The translations under genes were made by a program, and so were the position numbers. The notes beneath the pieces are model-generated. The model searched no databases and was not told the origin of the DNA. It saw only the letters and a program-made list of their open reading frames with translations. Positions 22,725 to 31,707 of a stretch of DNA of 64,000 nt are shown here, piece after piece. Position 1 is the first letter of the stretch. Each line of letters opens with the position of its first letter. Source of the DNA: Phytophthora hibernalis. Taxonomy: Eukaryota; Oomycota; Peronosporomycetes; Peronosporales; Peronosporaceae. Location: positions 186,001 to 250,000 of the forward strand of contig JAAKBF010000282.1 of the NCBI GenBank assembly GCA_012656075.1, given 5' to 3'.

Positions 22725-23162
22725 ATGCGCTCGGCCAGCATTTTCTTACTCTTAGCCGCAGTCATATTCCTTGGACTCACCAGCGCGCTCTCCATTAGCA
22801 AGAATTCTAACTTGACATCCATCTCGAAGATTACGTCGTCTGACGTCGTCGGTGGCGGAGGAAATATGGTTTTCAGAGCGTTAGCCGCTGATCAAGGAGA
22901 TAAAAATGAGTACACGGAGGAGGAAGAGCGAGCGCTAAGCTTGAACTTTGGCTTCTTGAAGAATCTGATCTGAAGCAACAAAAAAACTGGAGCAGACGCC
23001 CTCAAGGCTACCAAAGCAACACTTGCGGAGAAGAATGCAGCAACCGCCGCAAAGAAGACCGGAACGGAAGCGGTAAAACTGAAGAATATGTCCAAGCTAA
23101 CCCCGAACGTGAGAGATGACCAAATTTCACCGAAGTTTGACGAAGGCAAAACTCAAGAATGA
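22725..23162 (+). CDS. Secreted RxLR-like effector candidate with degenerate motif
   Basis: From ATG 22725 the protein starts MRSASIFLLLAAVIFLGLTS, a clear signal peptide with likely cleavage around residue 21-25. It then has a Ser/Asn-rich segment, VFRALAADQ in the place where oomycete RxLR effectors carry RxLR, and 10 residues later an acidic EEEER dEER-like motif. The frame stops at TGA 22971-22973 after 82 aa, soon after the dEER motif. The same frame stays open for 62 more codons after that stop, rich in Ala and Lys, to TGA 23160-23162. So either this is a short effector or a longer one cut by a nonsense mutation. RALA instead of RxLR is a non-canonical variant, and no WY fold could be recognised. 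Family assignment is an inference from layout. Confidence 0.5.
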
Positions 23163-23410
23163 TGCGGTCCAATCACTGCACTTCGTCGGGGTAAGAGGAG
23201 CAGGATTTACGTCTTAAAAATCATCCACCTCGACTTTCAATCCAAATCCAACTCTGACTCGTCCATCACTGCTTCTTAATTTGAGCTATTAACACATGAA
23301 CACCGGCTTCTTTTACTTGTTGCGATCGTCGTTCCTGGTATCAAACTGTTTTTCAGCCTTGTGCCTATTTTTCCGACTACAGAAAACGTAGCCATGTACT
23401 AATTTCCAGC

Positions 23411-24367
23411 ATGGGGAACTCGCTCGTACGTGTCAACGGGAAGCTCTACGAACTCCTTCGTCCACTAGCCGAGGGTGGATTCGCCCACGTGTACGAAGTC
23501 CAGCGTGACAACCGCCACTTTGCACTCAAGTGGACACGCAGTATAACTGACGACGAGGACCTGGAGCGACTGCTACTAGAGATTCAGGTACAGCGACAGC
23601 TTCAACATGTTAACGCGTTGCCACTGGAAGCCGCCGAAGTGCGCAGAAGTCACGAGGTTCAAGGCCAGAAAGAGGCGCTGCTGCTCTTCCCATTGGCCAA
23701 ACGCGGCTCATTGCAGACGCTCCTGGAACAGGCGGAAGAGCGACACGCATCGGCCTTCACAGAGTCGCAGTGTCTTGGGTTCGTGATGAAGTTGGTGGAT
23801 GCACTGACTGCTCTACACGCTTTGGGTTTTGCCCATCGAGATCTTAAGCCTGGCAATGTATTGGTTACTGAAGACCTGGAGCCACTGCTGATGGACTTTG
23901 GGTCCGTTGCGCCGTTGAAAGTGAAAAGACCCATCAATTGGAGGAAGTTGTGGGAAGACGCAGCCAAATTCAGTAGTGCTCCGTATCGAGCTCCGGAGTT
24001 GTGGGATTCAGGTGAGTTGGGGGTTGTGGATGGACGCACGGATGTCTGGTCCTTGGGTTGTGTGTTGTACGCCATGGCGTTCGGCCCGTTTTCCCCGTTT
24101 GAGCACCCGCGAGACGGCGTGCAGCATCTTGCTATTGTGAATGGATATGTGAGCTTTCCACAGGGAAACAGCCACCGTGGACAGGTGTTTAGTGCGACGT
24201 TCACGGCGCTGATCAAGTGGATCCTCACGCCGGACGTGGTGGAGCGTCCGACGCTTGAAGGCGTTCGACGGTGTATTGAGCAGCTTGCGAACCCGGCACC
24301 TCGCAAACAACCGTTTGTAAAGGGAGACGGCTCTCATCGAGTAAGCAAATTAGCAGTGCTGAAATGA
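23411..24367 (+). CDS. STK16/NAK-family serine-threonine protein kinase
   Basis: Intact 318-aa single-exon kinase. The N-terminus MGNSLV fits the N-myristoylation consensus (Gly2, Ser at position 4), as in human STK16, suggesting membrane (Golgi or endosome) attachment. Kinase motifs: glycine loop LAEGGFAHVY (about 19-28), VAIK-type FALK with Lys40, alphaC Glu57, HRDLKPGN (142-149), DFGS (162-165), PYRAPEL (191-197), and DVWSLGCVLYAMAFG, which is close to the STK16 signature. The start is supported because homology to the inverted copy A covers the same ATG and its upstream region. Length matches the family (about 305 aa). The stop TGA at 24365-24367 overlaps the ATG of a small downstream ORF. 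Family assignment is strong; the substrate is unknown. Confidence 0.92.
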   Translation: MGNSLVRVNGKLYELLRPLAEGGFAHVYEVQRDNRHFALKWTRSITDDEDLERLLLEIQVQRQLQHVNALPLEAAEVRRSHEVQGQKEALLLFPLAKRGSLQTLLEQAEERHASAFTESQCLGFVMKLVDALTALHALGFAHRDLKPGNVLVTEDLEPLLMDFGSVAPLKVKRPINWRKLWEDAAKFSSAPYRAPELWDSGELGVVDGRTDVWSLGCVLYAMAFGPFSPFEHPRDGVQHLAIVNGYVSFPQGNSHRGQVFSATFTALIKWILTPDVVERPTLEGVRRCIEQLANPAPRKQPFVKGDGSHRVSKLAVLK

Positions 24368-24687
24368 AGTCGTACCAAGAAGCTACAGAAGACTGGGCGG
24401 ACTTTTCGACTTTTGATCCGCACTCGACGAGTTCGGAGCTTTCTTTCTCGATGGCGGTGGGATCTCGGTCCTCGTCCGCATTCGTCAAGCCACCGCTTGC
24501 AAACAGAAGTAGCAGTACGCGAAGACTTTCTGTGAAGCAGGCAAGCGTATCGTCAATGACTGATGGGAGTGTTTTGGGCCCGAGCAGTAGAGAGAGAGGG
24601 CTAAGTGACCTCAACCGACGGCGCACGTTATCTCGCACTGGAAAGCAGCTTTGGGTCAGTGCTTTGGAAGCACAAACATCCGAGTGA
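24364..24687 (+). CDS. Small Ser/Arg-rich ORF overlapping the kinase stop (uncertain)
   Basis: A 107-aa frame starts at ATG 24364, in an ATGA overlap with the kinase stop, and is in the -1 frame. It is rich in Ser and Arg (SSSTRRLSVKQASVSSM) with no known domain. In copy A the matching frame is broken by a 1-nt difference near 18540 (CTTTCTTCTCG against CTTTCTTTCTCG). It could be a chance ORF in the 3' UTR, a C-terminal kinase extension reached by frameshifting, or a short gene. Evidence is weak. Confidence 0.25.
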   Translation: MKSYQEATEDWADFSTFDPHSTSSELSFSMAVGSRSSSAFVKPPLANRSSSTRRLSVKQASVSSMTDGSVLGPSSRERGLSDLNRRRTLSRTGKQLWVSALEAQTSE

Positions 24688-24799
24688 AGAACAAATCTGC
24701 ATACGAAGAATCTTAATCGCATGGCGGTTGCACGGACTTGCTTCCGAGTGTGCCATTTTTCAATGAATACAGTCACTACAGAGTAGACAACGTTCCTAA

Positions 24800-24960
24800 T
24801 TTTCAGACAGCAGAAACCACGCGGCAGAGATACCGGTCACCTTGAAGAACGCTTCGATGATCCACAATTCGTGATCCACAGCTTTCCATCTTTGACTTGG
24901 TACAGTAGCAACGGATACAGTTTGGCGAAGAATGTCACCGCAAAAAATACTACAGTATGA
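24800..24960 (+). pseudogene. 5' fragment of the LRR-protein gene, copy B
   Basis: This stretch repeats 18165-18030 of the LRR relic (reverse complement), including the frame that reads GHLEERFDDPQFVIHSFPSL. It lies downstream of kinase B just as the longer relic lies downstream of kinase A, so it belongs to the same duplicated block. Homology ends inside the palindrome at 24929-25088. Confidence 0.65.
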
Positions 24961-25088
24961 AGCAGGTAAGGACTATTTTGAAAATAGTCAAAATAGTCCT
25001 TACCTGCTTCTACTGTAGTACTATTTTGAAAATAGTCAAAATAGTCCTTACCTGCTTCATACTGTAGTATTTTTTGTGGTGACATTCT
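24929..25088. repeat. 160-bp near-perfect palindrome with nested hairpins
   Basis: The left arm AGAATGTCACCGCAAAAAAT... (24929 onward, about 52 bp) is complementary to the right arm ending ...ATTTTTTGTGGTGACATTCT (25088), with one mismatch near the ends. The centre holds two copies of GGACTATTTTGAAAATAGTC and its complement, so smaller hairpins are nested inside. The outermost bases derive from the LRR gene, which implies the palindrome formed by inverted duplication after the LRR fragment was in place. Confidence 0.85.
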
Positions 25089-25159
25089 AGAAAATAGTAT
25101 TTTCTGAGTTTAATACCGGTAGCTTACCGGTAACTTTTTTCTAATTCATCTAACCACGC

Positions 25160-25460
25160 ATGGAAACGCTGCAGAAGACCGACTGGCGTCTGCACCTCGA
25201 GATGGGGGACAGCAAACGCAGCGGACAGTCGCAGCCGGCGGCCATTTTCCAACTGCAAGTGGCGTCTTCGAACGAGGTACGAGTGGAGTACTGGGTTGGT
25301 GAAGGGGATTGCAGCTAAGACTTGTATCTGCTGGCAGACTGAGAGGCTGGATGTCGAGTTCTCCCATACAGATCTACGCTCGTTGTTTCTGCAGCTGAAT
25401 GCTGTTCAATCGGAGCTGGACGCCGAGAAAGTGCCATCCTCCTCCAATCCAGGTCCATGA
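25160..25460 (+). pseudogene. COMM-domain protein fragment, two exons, copy B
   Basis: Exon 1 25160-25276 reads METLQKTDWRLHLEMGDSKR, continuing to ...IFQLQVASSNE; a donor GTACGA follows and the acceptor CTGGCAG ends at 25337 (61-nt intron). Exon 2 25338-25460 reads TERLDVEFSHTDLRSLFLQL and then NAVQSELDAEK to TGA. Together they match a COMM domain, the C-terminal dimerisation domain of COMMD proteins (endosomal Commander complex). The N-terminal HN domain of COMMD proteins is missing, although the local ATG allows a 79-aa product. It is either a truncated gene or a relic; exon 2 has a second copy at 19672. Confidence 0.55.
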
Positions 25461-25606
25461 GCCCAGCAAGAGACTGTTAACGTTTGCAACATACGGAGTG
25501 AGAAAGAACGCGTATTGCGGTGGAAGAGAAGCCTTGCTTGTGCTTTAACATAATGATGGAGGAGTTATTCAACACTTGAACAAAGAACCCAGCTTTGTTA
25601 TGCCCC

Positions 25607-27103
25607 TCACCACCCGCGATGGCGACGGAAAGGCACGTCTTCATCTAGGATAGACCAGATCGGCTCACTCAGCGCCAAACTGACGTCCAAGTTACCAGTT
25701 GTGACCCCGGTAGAGTCTACCGACTGGTTTAGTTGGTCTTCCGTTGCCATAATGTAAGCCAGACCATCGTAGAGAGTGCGCCGTGAACGGCTGGGCGACG
25801 ACTGCAGGAGGAACTTCGAATTGAGCACCTTTGTACATGTCGAACTTGCTCCATTGGGTAACGAAAACGCCTTCTTCGGCGTAGTTGTAGCGCGGCTGTA
25901 CACGACGTTTGTCTGGCTGCGCAGCAATCCATAGCAGTGTTTTCTTCATTTCCGACGGGTCTTTCGGCTGAACACTTTCACAAATTGAAGAAGCGACACT
26001 TGATAGCGGATCATTCAGCAGTTCGGCAGCGGGGACGGATATAACTGGGCTCAGCACACCGTTAGGGAAATACTGAGAGGGTAGTCCTTCAAGTTGGTTC
26101 CGGCTGCGCAAATTAATTAATTGACACCAATATCTGGGGCGGAACGTGGTGAGCAGCATCCATACCCTGATCTTCGCGGAGACGCACACGCGCCCGGTAG
26201 ATACATTGCCATATATGGGCCGTCAACGCGCAAAATGTTGACAATGGTTGACCTCTACCACAAGCGTTGGCCTCAGCTTTGAGCGCGATGAGCGTGTGCG
26301 ACGAGAAGCGCAGTACGCGACCGATAACCGGTGGTTTAATCGTTTTGTCGATGTCTGCGGTGTCCATTGCAGCTTCTTCTTTCTTCTCTGGTGATAATTT
26401 GACAAGAGTCGGTTGGAACGTGAGAGCTTCTTGTCGCTCTTGGGGCGTCATATCATGGAGTTCTGTCATGTAGTAACCGATACATGGCGGTCTCGAGAGA
26501 TTAATCTCGTCGACTTGGCGAAGACCCAAGTCAACGTCTCGGAAGCCTTGATACAGCTCGGTTAAGTTGCGTACGAGTTGGAAGAAGCCTGCCGCGTCAC
26601 AAATGACATGAGGGTGCAAATTCCAATGGACACGCCGCCACAAGCGAAGCGCGTGTGCTGCACCGCCAGGACCGTTGAGGAGTCAAACGGTGGCAGCAAC
26701 GCGTTGCCTCCATCCGGCAAATTGGTGACACCTAGTCGTGGTGAGGACCCCGGTTCATCATCCTCTGCAACTGCTTCGAACGTGTACAGCGGTTCGCTGC
26801 ACTCCGCCGTCACCAACCTGCACCCCGTCCCCTGTTTCTCAATCTGCGGTGTATTATCCACCTCATTCATCACCAGGCGCCCAGTAAGGTGCGGGTAATA
26901 GTCCAACAACCGTTCCAAAGCACGTCGTAACTTTCCACTCGGAATCACCTCCTCACTCAAACATTCCTTCTGATACACAAACACAACCGTGAGTGGCAAA
27001 AGTGCTGGGTGGCGTGGTCCATTGGGCCCAGCAGCACCAACTCGAACCTCCGAATTTTGTCCACATCCGCACAATTCACTAAAACCTCATCCACTTTCTT
27101 CAT
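25607..27103 (-). pseudogene. BAHD-type HxxxD acyltransferase pseudogene
   Basis: From ATG 27103 (MKKVDEVLVNCADVDKIRRF) the protein follows the BAHD/HCT transferase plan: SGKLRRALERLLDYYPHLTGRL near the N-terminus, the catalytic HVICDAAG (HxxxD) near 26600, LSTFCALTAHIWQCIYRAR, and a C-terminal LALSEPIWSILDEDVPFRR. Such enzymes move acyl groups from acyl-CoA to alcohols or amines. Four breaks are read: a frameshift near 27030, one near 26620 just before HxxxD, a 4-bp AATT duplication near 26112 that creates TAA after QILVSIN, and a shift near 25775. The DFGWG structural motif is not evident. No intron is needed. It is a decayed copy. Confidence 0.8.
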
Positions 27104-27343
27104 TTCAGCAAAATTGAAAAATGAGATTCTCCATAAACCAAAAGTCATCGTCGTCTATAATAAAGTTCACCACCACACCGAACTTTCTTTGCGGTCTTGA
27201 GGTCAATTATCACGACTACAATAAAAAAATACCGGTATTAATAAATAAAAACGACCGATTTTCTATTCTGGGTGATTTGCTTCGTTACCCATCATAATTG
27301 CCTGTTCGTCTCCAAGCACCACTGTTCATTTCTATCGTTAGGA

Positions 27344-28725
27344 ATGAGCCACCCCCTATCTGAGGCGCTGGAGTCGCCCACGAGGCTCGTGACGGATGTA
27401 GCCACCCAGTGGCTCGCCAGTATGGACGCAATGCGCGACGACGAGGAGGAGAAGGACCCAATTAAGGCCAAAAGAGCCCAATTATTGTCAACAAGAAGAG
27501 GGAAATGGAGGACGACGGGCGGAAAATGGGCAACCTTTGCAGGAAATTCACAAGAAAAGACCCAAACGCAAATATCGCAAGTCCACGATCAACGTGCGGA
27601 AGGTGAAGGTGATTTTTGTGGTGGGTTTAATGGTTTTTTATTCATGAGGGAGTGGGTTTTTATTGTAGGAGGAGAAGGCTCTGTTGTTGGAGGAACTGGC
27701 GGAACTGCATACCAAGATGGAGGAGTTGAAAGCCAGAGCATTTACTTGTGTGGGGGTGGAGACTCGTACCCCAGTGAGTTGCAAAGTGCGAATCGGGTCT
27801 TGAGACAGGCGATTCAGTCGCAACAACTCGAGTGCACCCAAATTCACGCCCTCATGTCCGAGTACTCTTTATTTGTGAGTTTGAAGCGGTTGGTAGGCTT
27901 CTGGAACGTATTTTCTGACTTCTTGTTTTGTTGGTAGAACATTCGAGTGGGGAGTCCTATTCATCGGCCTATTTACTTGAGAAGGACATGCACTCTCGAC
28001 GAGCCACGTTGTTGTCGTTGAAGAGCAAAGTGTTGGAGGAGGGAGCCAAGTTTCTGAATGATCGGCGGCCTCGTGTGGACCCGTTGAAGCCCATGAGAGA
28101 AGAACACGGCTACGAGGCGTCGAATGGAGACTTTTTCGCGACGTACATTTCGACGATGCAGTTTGAGAACACAGTGAAGCAGGTGTACGACATCTTGTTC
28201 GGATATTTCAGCAGCATCGAGATAAGTGTGTCGGAGAAGCTGGGCAACATCACGATCCGAGAAGACGACGATAACATGGGGCCAGGCATCACACAAAACC
28301 GACTGGTCTCAACAACTATAGGTGGGTTGCGAATGGAGTCGAATACTGTATACTTCTCACGATATGAGCCTGGAGACGAGGACGCTGGCCACCAGAATGG
28401 ATACGGCATCTTCGTGGCGGACTTTGTGGACGAGGACGAACTCAATCCGTACCACTCACACGAGCGCATCCGGCGAGATTTCACGGCCGTTCTCGAGCTC
28501 ACATCCTACCCGATCAGCCACGGCGTGCGCGCCAGGTCCAAGAATACGGGCGAGGGTCGCGTCGTCGTGCTCACTCGGTGGGTACACAGCAAAGTGTATC
28601 ACCCCGAGTACGACATTCCCCAGTCTGGCTGGCACGAGATGCGTGAGAACACGGAGCGATGGATTCAAACGCTGCACCACACCATGATGGAGCGCCTGTC
28701 CCCTGTCGTTTGTTGTCGACGGTAA
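27344..28725 (+). pseudogene. Zipper-plus-C-terminal-domain family gene 1 (frameshifted)
   Basis: This is the first member of the local family. Exon 1 starts MSHPLSEALESPTRLVTDVA; the basic stretch KRPKRKYRKSTINVRK lies in another frame, so exon 1 has a shift. Intron 1 (GTGAAG...TTGTAG) ends at about 27668; exon 2 begins EEKALLLEELAELHTKMEEL, a leucine zipper, then shifts frame before LRQAIQSQQLECTQIHALMS. Intron 2 ends at about 27937. Exon 3 starts in one frame and continues in another from LEKDMHSRRATLLSLKSK, then is intact to the stop: FGYFSSIEISVSEKLGNITI, QNRLVSTT, VADFVDEDELNPYH, VVVLTRWVHSKVYHPEY. Several frameshifts make it a pseudogene, although exon 3 alone remains open for over 240 codons. 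Confidence 0.7.
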
Positions 28726-29126
28726 GAGGAATCAATCCAAAAGCAACCTCAGCGAAGTTATTTCCGAAGCTTGCACTGGATCCTGTAGTGGTGTTGAAAG
28801 GCAGACTTTTCTGTCAATTGTTTGTTGGCTCTCTTCGGACTCAATATTTAGCAGCGATCGTGCACGTCCTCGATTATTGGAACTATGCTGACTCACTGGC
28901 AGTGAGTCACTGCTATTAATTCATGCCAAGCAATTAATCTAGAAGAAAACGTGTCAACCTAGGTTGTGCGGCATAATTTCTGGACTTTACCGGCATGAAC
29001 TGCTTCAGTTCTTGGTGTCCAGTGCTTATCCTCAACACTGAAACAAGCGAACACTTGGCGGTGCACGCAAAAACAATTTGGCATTCTGGTTTTTGCATTG
29101 CACAGCTCACTCTCCCAACCGAAGCC

Positions 29127-29903
29127 ATGAGCACCCCAGGACTGCCAGCCTCCCGCACCGAAGCGCTCAGTGTCGTCGTCTTCGGCGTCTTCAGTTCCCT
29201 CCTCGGCGAGACACCTGCGCACGAGGCGATTTACGCGATTATTTTCACTGCCGTTGCCAATGTGTGGGCAATCGCTAGTTCACTCCTAACATTGAACGAC
29301 ATTATCTCGGATTCGAGCGATATCGAGACCCACTTACAGCTTTTCATGCTGGGCCTCTTGGCCCTGACAGTCGTTACAAGCGCGTGTGCGTTGATACTGT
29401 TGCTTCCCTGTCTTGAAGATACTTGCGTGGACAAGTTGTTAAGGATCGTGGGCGTCGTCGTGCTCGGCTTGACGCTGGTTTTTGATCTCGCGCAGTTGTA
29501 TTTCTCTTATTCACGAGGATGCAAGGAAGCAAGCTTCGATGGTGCTGCACTATGCAAACACTCAAGTGGCTACGTTCTGGCGGCAGTGATTTCGGCTGGG
29601 GTACTCGCAGTTTTGATGTCGGGTGTTATCATCGTATGCTCCACGGACATGGAATCGCACAGTGTCTTGAAGCACTTGATAGAGGATTTCGGGAGTGAAA
29701 TCCCTCATTCCGAAGGAACAGCCATTCTAACTCGAACCAGCGCCTTCGTTAAAGTCTGTCTCCTGAGCGTCTACTGGTTCCTCGTAGACGCCGATATGAC
29801 ATGGGACCTTTTCATGGGTCACGACGCAAGCTGGTGGATGACCGGCCAATGGGCCAAACAGGGTGTAGCCATCTTCAACCTCTTCCTCAATAGGTGCGCG
29901 TAG
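29127..29903 (+). CDS. Multi-pass membrane protein, unknown function
   Basis: The frame is open from 28995, but ATG 29127 (MSTPGLPASRTEALSVVVFG) gives a compact 258-aa protein. About six hydrophobic segments are visible: around residues 15-30, AIYAIIFTAVANVWAIASSL, LFMLGLLALTVVTSACALIL, IVGVVVLGLTLVFDLAQLYF, VLAAVISAGVLAVLMSGVII and FVKVCLLSVYWFLVDADMTW. No conserved catalytic or transporter signature was recognised, and no paralogue is present here. It lies between two zipper-family genes on the same strand. It looks like a lineage-specific integral membrane protein with an intact single exon. Confidence 0.6.
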   Translation: MSTPGLPASRTEALSVVVFGVFSSLLGETPAHEAIYAIIFTAVANVWAIASSLLTLNDIISDSSDIETHLQLFMLGLLALTVVTSACALILLLPCLEDTCVDKLLRIVGVVVLGLTLVFDLAQLYFSYSRGCKEASFDGAALCKHSSGYVLAAVISAGVLAVLMSGVIIVCSTDMESHSVLKHLIEDFGSEIPHSEGTAILTRTSAFVKVCLLSVYWFLVDADMTWDLFMGHDASWWMTGQWAKQGVAIFNLFLNRCA

Positions 29904-30080
29904 CGATACACGATAACTCATTCCGCAATAAGAGACCGTTTCTGAAGGGTTTCTGAAGTTCATGTAGCCACTTTCCATCTCGCTAGTCGTGTCAGTCGTC
30001 ACTCTTCCGGATATGTGACACTCCATGATGACGAGCCCTGATTACTGGCATTCGAGCATTCAGTCACAGTGACCAGCACC

Positions 30081-31553
30081 ATGAACGACTTCACCCTGGG
30101 GCAGCAGCGTCCAGAGGCGCGTCACGCAGCAACCAGTAGCAGCTCCCAGATGACGCCGAGCTTTCCGCAGTCCGAGACGTCGTTCCTGTCTCTCGGGATG
30201 CCCAGTCCAGCCTTGATACGAGCTTCGACGGTCTACAACGCCAGTTCATCGTCTCCAGTGTCCTCCTCTTCCTCCACTGCTGATGTTGTGGACCCAACAC
30301 AGCCGTGGGTGGCATTAATGGGGGCGAACAACGTGAACAGAGTGGAGATGGATGAAGAGCAGGTTGTGAGCAAGAAGAGAGGAGGAGACAAGGAGCAGAA
30401 GACGCCCAATCGCAAGAGGAAGTACCGGAAGGCGACGCATACGATCCGAAAGGTAAAGTGAATGATGGGAGTTGTGCTGTGTTGACTGTGGATTTGTGTG
30501 CAGGAGGAGAAGGAGAAGTTGCTGAAGGAGGTCGATGTACTGAAGGCTCAGATTGCGGCGTTGCGAGGTCATGAGAGACCGCCAGTTGACGGGAGCGACG
30601 AGACGATGAACAGGAAGCTTGACACTGGGAGGGTCTTGAGGGAGGGTGTTCGAGAACGCCAGCAAGTGTTCAGCCAGCTCTCCTCCATCATGTCGGAGTA
30701 CACTTTATGCGTGAGTGTCTTGGTAGTTTACAGTTGGTGTGAGTGAGTTGCTGATGTTTGTCATTTGCTGCAGAGTATTCAATCCGGAAGTCCGCTGCAA
30801 GATTTTATCCACTTGAAGAACGACGAGTCTCGACACGACACCATGGCTGCTCTCAAACTCAGGAAGATGGACAAGGCGCAGCGCTTCATGCAACTGCGGC
30901 GACCTAATCTGGACCCGTGCAACACGATGGGAGAGGAGCGCCGCTATGAAGCAGAGAACGGAGACTTCTGCTCCACTCGCTTCACGGTGACGCAGTTCGA
31001 AGATGCACAGAGCGTCAAACAAGTGTTCGACCTCTTGCTCTTCTACTTCTGCAACATCGAGATCAGCATCTCCGAGCAAATTGGCCACATCACGATCCGC
31101 GAAGACGACGGAGGCGACGACAAAGGCATCGTGCAGAACCGACTGGTGTCGACTACCCACAAGGACGTGAAGATGGAGTCGAATACAGTCATGTTCTCGC
31201 AGTACTACGACCGCAGCACTGACGGTCGAGGTGAAAGCAGCTACGGACTCATCGTCGCCGACTTCGTGGACGAGGACGACCGTCACCCGTACGTTCCGAG
31301 CCAACGCGTGCGACGCGATGTGAACGCCGTGCTGGAAATCCGCGAGTTCGTGCCGCAGCGTCCGAAAAGTGTAGCTGGTGATCCTCCGTCCCGCAAATCG
31401 GTGGTTGTCCTCAGTCGCTGGGTGCAGAACCGAATGCACTACCCCAAGTTCCCCGTGTGCACGGACGGATGGTACGAGCTCCGAGACAACATGGATTTAT
31501 GGGGCAGAGCATTGCATCGCACAGTAGCTGAGAATCTGCGTGGACATCTGTAG
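30081..31553 (+). CDS. Zipper-plus-C-terminal-domain family gene 2, intact (three exons)
   Basis: Complete model: exon 1 30081-30452 (ATG; ends RKATHTIRK), intron GTAAAG...TGCAG, exon 2 30504-30710, intron GTGAGT...TGCAG, exon 3 30774-31553; 452 aa, all junctions in frame. The N-terminus is Ser/Thr-rich; a basic stretch RKRKYRKATHTIRK leads straight into a coiled coil EEKEKLLKEVDVLKAQIAAL with Leu every seven residues, a bZIP-like layout although the canonical Asn and Arg are not in register. Exon 3 is the conserved domain: VKQVFDLLLFYFCNIEISIS, GHITIREDD, QNRLVSTT, MESNTVMFSQYYD, GLIVADFVDEDDRHPYV, RVRRDVNAVLEI, VVVLSRWVQNRMHYPKF. The domain may adopt a START-like fold (inference). Likely a nuclear regulator; function unproven. 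Confidence 0.82.
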
Positions 31554-31707
31554 ACAGGTGAATTGTGTGAAACTCAACACGTCAGTCGTACTGGTAGTTT
31601 TCAAGTCCTGCACAATGCTGCATGGATGCCACCCGATCGGTGTCCCAAGATGGACAGTCCACACAAAAACGGGGTTACCATTGACCAGATGCATTCGATG
31701 AGGCAGG

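Noticed and set aside
23659..24306. 215-aa minus-strand ORF inside the kinase
   Set aside because: Shadow of the kinase reading frame on the other strand; no domain of its own.
24225..24776. 183-aa minus-strand ORF opposite the kinase end and its downstream region
   Set aside because: It is the antisense of the kinase copy and the small downstream ORF; codon pattern and motifs support the plus strand, and the copy at 18.2-18.6 kb breaks it.
30705..31439. 244-aa minus-strand ORF (His/Val-rich)
   Set aside because: Antisense shadow of exon 3 of the intact zipper-family gene; similar shadows occur opposite the paralogues.
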